The notes under the pieces were generated by a model. The model was not told where the DNA came from and ran no database searches. It worked only from the letters and a program-made list of their open reading frames with translations. A stretch of DNA of 64,000 nt from SVQP01 sp045660125 (GTDB lineage: Bacteria > Bacillota > Clostridia > Oscillospirales > CAG-272), in NCBI GenBank assembly GCA_045660125.1, contig JAZRDG010000062.1:1-64000 (forward strand), in the 5' to 3' direction. Shown here piece by piece: positions 62,007 through 64,000 of this stretch; positions within the stretch are counted from its first letter, which is position 1; each line of letters starts with the position of its first letter. Position numbers and translations under genes: made by a program.

Positions 62007-62249
62007 ATGCGACTTGATAAATTCCTGAAAGTTTCCAGAATCATCAAAAGGCGAACCGTGGCAAACGAGGCTTGTGATGCTGCGCATATCTGCGTAAACG
62101 GCAGACAAGCAAAGGCTTCTTACGACGTTAAGGTTGGCGATGTGATCGAGGTGACGTTTGGTCAGCGTACTCTTAAGGTGCGCGTGCTCGACGTTCGTGA
62201 ATATACCGCCAAGGCTGATGCCGCTTCGCTTTACGAAGTGATATCATAA
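62007..62249 (+). CDS. rqcP: S4-domain ribosome quality control protein
   Basis: The 80 residues form one S4 RNA-binding domain: MRLDKFLKVSRIIKRRTVAN and HICVNGRQAKASYDVKVGDV. This is YabO/RqcP, which helps RqcH add alanine tails to stalled nascent chains. Its place between hup and yabP is the usual clostridial order. Confidence 0.93.
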   Translation: MRLDKFLKVSRIIKRRTVANEACDAAHICVNGRQAKASYDVKVGDVIEVTFGQRTLKVRVLDVREYTAKADAASLYEVIS

Positions 62250-62318
62250 TTTTCGGAAATCCGCATATATTGTACCGGTGGTGTCAAATACTGCCGGTAC
62301 GGTAATGCGGAGGTAAAT

Positions 62319-62591
62319 ATGGATTCTGTAAAGGAAAAGCATTCGGTCACGTTAAGGGATCGAAAGGATATGCGCATTGACGGTGTGAGCGAGGTTGTCA
62401 GCTTTGACGAGCATTATATCCTGCTTAAAACGCAATGCGGTGATATGGCAATTGAGGGAAACGATCTTAAAATTGCAGTTTTAGAGATTGACGCCGGGAT
62501 CGTGGTGCTGTCGGGTACCGTTTCCGGTGTTTACTATTCGGACCCGCAAAACAAAGAAAAGCGCAGCTTTGTCAAAAAGCTGTTTTCATAA
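62319..62591 (+). CDS. yabP: Sporulation protein YabP
   Basis: The 90 residues resemble YabP: an N-terminal HSVTLRDRKDMRIDGVSEVVSFDE, then GDMAIEGNDLKIAVLEIDAG and VSGVYYSD. In Bacillus it is made during sporulation and needed for late stages. GGAGG precedes ATG 62319. Together with yabQ it supports a spore-forming lineage, though many gut Clostridia keep these genes. Confidence 0.9.
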   Translation: MDSVKEKHSVTLRDRKDMRIDGVSEVVSFDEHYILLKTQCGDMAIEGNDLKIAVLEIDAGIVVLSGTVSGVYYSDPQNKEKRSFVKKLFS

Positions 62592-62595
62592 GCGC

Positions 62596-63075
62596 ATGGA
62601 GCTTTCGCAAACCGCGCTTGCTATGCTGCTGCTCGGGGGAATCCCCGCAGGAGTGGTACTGAATTTTGCTTACGCGCTGACGGATATCGGCGCAATGGCT
62701 GAGGGCTTTGTAAAAAAGCTGATACGTAACGTAAAGGATTTTATATTTTTATTGATTGCGGGGCTTGTGTCGGTATTGACGGTGTACTACGTCAACGACG
62801 GTGAGTTTCGGTATCTTGTGATCGTTGGCATGCTGTGCGGCTTTGCTTTGTCGCATCTCATGCTTGCAAAATCGATTGTAAAAATCAGAAACGCAATTGC
62901 GCGCATAGCGGTCGTTCCGCTTGCTTGGGTCTGGAGAATCACGTTTGGCAGACTTTGCGCAAGGGCAAGAAGTGCTGCGCTTGAGAGATCAACGCACGCA
63001 AAAGCGGAACAATTATTGATGCTTGCATCAAACGGATTTGAAAATGAACGGAGGCAAAAGCATGGATCAGGATAA
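62596..63075 (+). CDS. yabQ: Sporulation membrane protein YabQ
   Basis: ATG 62596 is chosen as the first start after the yabP stop; an earlier frame opening lies wholly inside yabP. The 159 residues have several helices: ALAMLLLGGIPAGVVLNFAYAL, DFIFLLIAGLVSVLTVYYV and YLVIVGMLCGFALSHLM. This matches YabQ, needed for spore cortex formation. The ribosome site is weak, so translation may be coupled to yabP. Its end overlaps divIC by 14 bases. Confidence 0.87.
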   Translation: MELSQTALAMLLLGGIPAGVVLNFAYALTDIGAMAEGFVKKLIRNVKDFIFLLIAGLVSVLTVYYVNDGEFRYLVIVGMLCGFALSHLMLAKSIVKIRNAIARIAVVPLAWVWRITFGRLCARARSAALERSTHAKAEQLLMLASNGFENERRQKHGSG

Positions 63076-63382
63076 TCAAAAGCAGGGAACCGTATCGGAG
63101 AGCACCAAGTCTAATCTCAAGGTGCTGTTTCGTTGCGGCATGATCGCAATCGTGGTGGTTTCCCTGTGCACTTTTGTGTCCGGTGTTATGATATATAATG
63201 CCAACAGGGAAAAGATCAAGGAGCTTGAACAGCAGATCGAAGACAAGCAGGAGCAGGTAGACGAGCTGCAATTCTTGTTGGACTCGCCCTTTGACTTTGA
63301 CTACATCGTGCGTATCGCACGCGAAAAGCTTAGGCTGCATTTCCCGGACGAAACGATTTTCCACAAGGACTCTAACGAGTAA
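63062..63382 (+). CDS. divIC: Cell division protein of the DivIC/FtsB family
   Basis: ATG 63062 follows CGGAGG (63049-63054) at 7 bases; upstream in-frame starts would place this site within the gene. The 106 residues have a short charged N-tail, one membrane helix (MIAIVVVSLCTFVSGVMIY), a coiled coil (KIKELEQQIEDKQEQVDELQ) and the conserved YIVRIAREKLRL. It is a divisome protein partnering FtsL and DivIB. Confidence 0.9.
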   Translation: MDQDNQKQGTVSESTKSNLKVLFRCGMIAIVVVSLCTFVSGVMIYNANREKIKELEQQIEDKQEQVDELQFLLDSPFDFDYIVRIAREKLRLHFPDETIFHKDSNE

Positions 63383-63393
63383 CGGTATAGACT

Positions 63394-63870
63394 ATGGCAG
63401 AGAAAAAAACAGGAAACAAGATCATCGCACAAAATAAAAAGGCATGGCACGAATATTTTGTGGATGAAAAGTATGAAGCAGGTATCGCCCTGTACGGCAC
63501 AGAGGTAAAAAGCATTCGCGGCGGCGCGGTGAATCTCAAGGATTCTTACTGCGACATCAAGGATGGTGAGATCTTTGTCAAGGGTATGCACATCAGCCCC
63601 TACGAACAGGGCAACATCTTTAACCGTGACCCGATGCGTGACAAAAAGCTGCTCATGCACAAGCGAGAGATCATGAAGCTGCACGGGCTTGTGTCGCAAA
63701 AGGGCTTTACGCTGATCCCGCTGTCGCTGTATTTCAGCGGCTCTCACGTAAAGGTTGAGATCGGACTTTGCCGCGGTAAAAAGCTGTATGACAAGCGTGA
63801 TGACGCCGCCAAGCGCGACGCAGACCGCGTAATCGAGCGCAGCATGAGAGATCGCAGCAAAGCGGAATAA
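63394..63870 (+). CDS. smpB: SsrA-binding protein
   Basis: The 158 residues include the SmpB core GTEVKSIRGGAVNLKDSYCD, HISPYEQGN and the basic C-terminal tail ending RDRSKAE. It carries tmRNA to stalled ribosomes. It lies 11 bases after divIC, apparently in the same transcript. No tmRNA gene is visible in the remaining 130 bases. Confidence 0.96.
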   Translation: MAEKKTGNKIIAQNKKAWHEYFVDEKYEAGIALYGTEVKSIRGGAVNLKDSYCDIKDGEIFVKGMHISPYEQGNIFNRDPMRDKKLLMHKREIMKLHGLVSQKGFTLIPLSLYFSGSHVKVEIGLCRGKKLYDKRDDAAKRDADRVIERSMRDRSKAE

Positions 63871-63879
63871 TTGCATAAT

Positions 63880-63912
63880 AAAAAGCCGATGCTTTGATGC
63901 ATCGGCTTTTTT
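63880..63912. terminator. Bidirectional terminator after smpB
   Basis: AAAAGCCGATGC and GCATCGGCTTTT form a 12-base stem with a 6-base loop. Flanking A and T runs serve smpB and the convergent gene. Confidence 0.92.
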
Positions 63913-63918
63913 GTTTTA

Positions 63919-64000
63919 TTACATCTTGAATTCGTACTTGCCGGGCGCCAGGTCAATGACGATTCTGTTGAGTTTGTCATTGTAGGGAGCCTGGTGGAAC
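63919..64000 (-). CDS. C-terminal end of an unidentified protein
   Basis: The minus strand reads a 26-residue tail ending NRIVIDLAPGKYEFKM before TAA at 63919-63921; the rest is outside the window. It ends just past the shared terminator, which supports a real convergent gene. Too short to assign a family. Confidence 0.5.
   Translation of the reverse strand, partial: FHQAPYNDKLNRIVIDLAPGKYEFKM

Noticed and set aside
63913..64000. tmRNA gene downstream of smpB
   Set aside because: The remaining bases lack tRNA-like ends, and the minus strand reads as a protein tail up to the terminator.
1..64000. CRISPR array, prophage, insertion sequence, rRNA or tRNA gene
   Set aside because: No spaced repeats, transposase or phage genes, terminal inverted repeats or RNA gene signatures were seen; the only tandem repeat is protein-coding.

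Overview
The window reads as a chromosome segment of a Gram-positive, spore-forming-type member of the Bacillota, most likely a gut Clostridia lineage. The evidence is: AGGAGG ribosome sites; many perfect TTGACA-17-TATAAT promoters; the rqcP-yabP-yabQ-divIC block with a SpoVB-type flippase and MazG; KtrAB; CdaA/CdaR c-di-AMP synthesis; the HisZ plus short-HisG histidine pathway; lipoproteins with Thr/Glu-rich linkers; and a set of host-glycan style sugar enzymes (GH29, a GH109-like enzyme, a DUF4091 protein, rhamnose isomerase). No mobile element, CRISPR array, rRNA or tRNA gene was seen. No gene-free stretch exceeds about 260 bases.

Layout. 1-1.6 kb: two adjacent G3E (COG0523) metallochaperone-type GTPases, the first with a His/Cys tandem repeat. 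1.6-5.9 kb: a glycosidase-like lipoprotein, then an acidic lipoprotein in one unit with asnS. 6.0-13.8 kb: two copies of a sigma factor / membrane LRR protein module, flanking three small membrane proteins and a GH29 fucosidase. 14-17.8 kb: two sugar isomerases and two Gfo/Idh/MocA dehydrogenases in one operon. 17.9-22.9 kb: KtrBA and TrkHA potassium uptake, convergent. 23-24.2 kb: a GH109-like enzyme. 24.2-31.6 kb (minus): a nine-gene histidine operon. 31.8-33.3 kb: a GrpB/pyrophosphatase fusion and mntP. 33.5-35.5 kb: a third sigma module with a different ectodomain. 36-42.3 kb: XRE membrane regulator, giant lipoprotein, rhaA, zinc-ribbon protein. 42.4-48.3 kb: nadE and pncB, divergent, with a DUF4091 lipoprotein behind pncB. 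48.4-59.2 kb: cdaA, cdaR, FAD dehydrogenase, recJ, rel, dtd, hemZ, nucleoside kinase. 59.3-63.9 kb: flippase, mazG, hup, rqcP, yabP, yabQ, divIC, smpB.

The strongest candidate for an undescribed system is the sigma factor / membrane partner module, present three times. In every copy the two genes overlap by ATGA. The partner has a short cytoplasmic tail with a recurring motif, one membrane segment and an outward domain, which is BspA-type leucine-rich repeats in two copies and something unrelated in the third. All three sigma genes are preceded by the same two-block promoter-like element (ACANTT, 13-14 bases, CRWCTRTA, 3 bases, GTGAARG). This suggests self-regulating sigma/anti-sigma pairs with exchangeable surface sensors. 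A second notable point is a NAD synthetase that keeps its glutaminase domain but has lost the Glu, Lys and Cys expected to catalyse glutamine hydrolysis.
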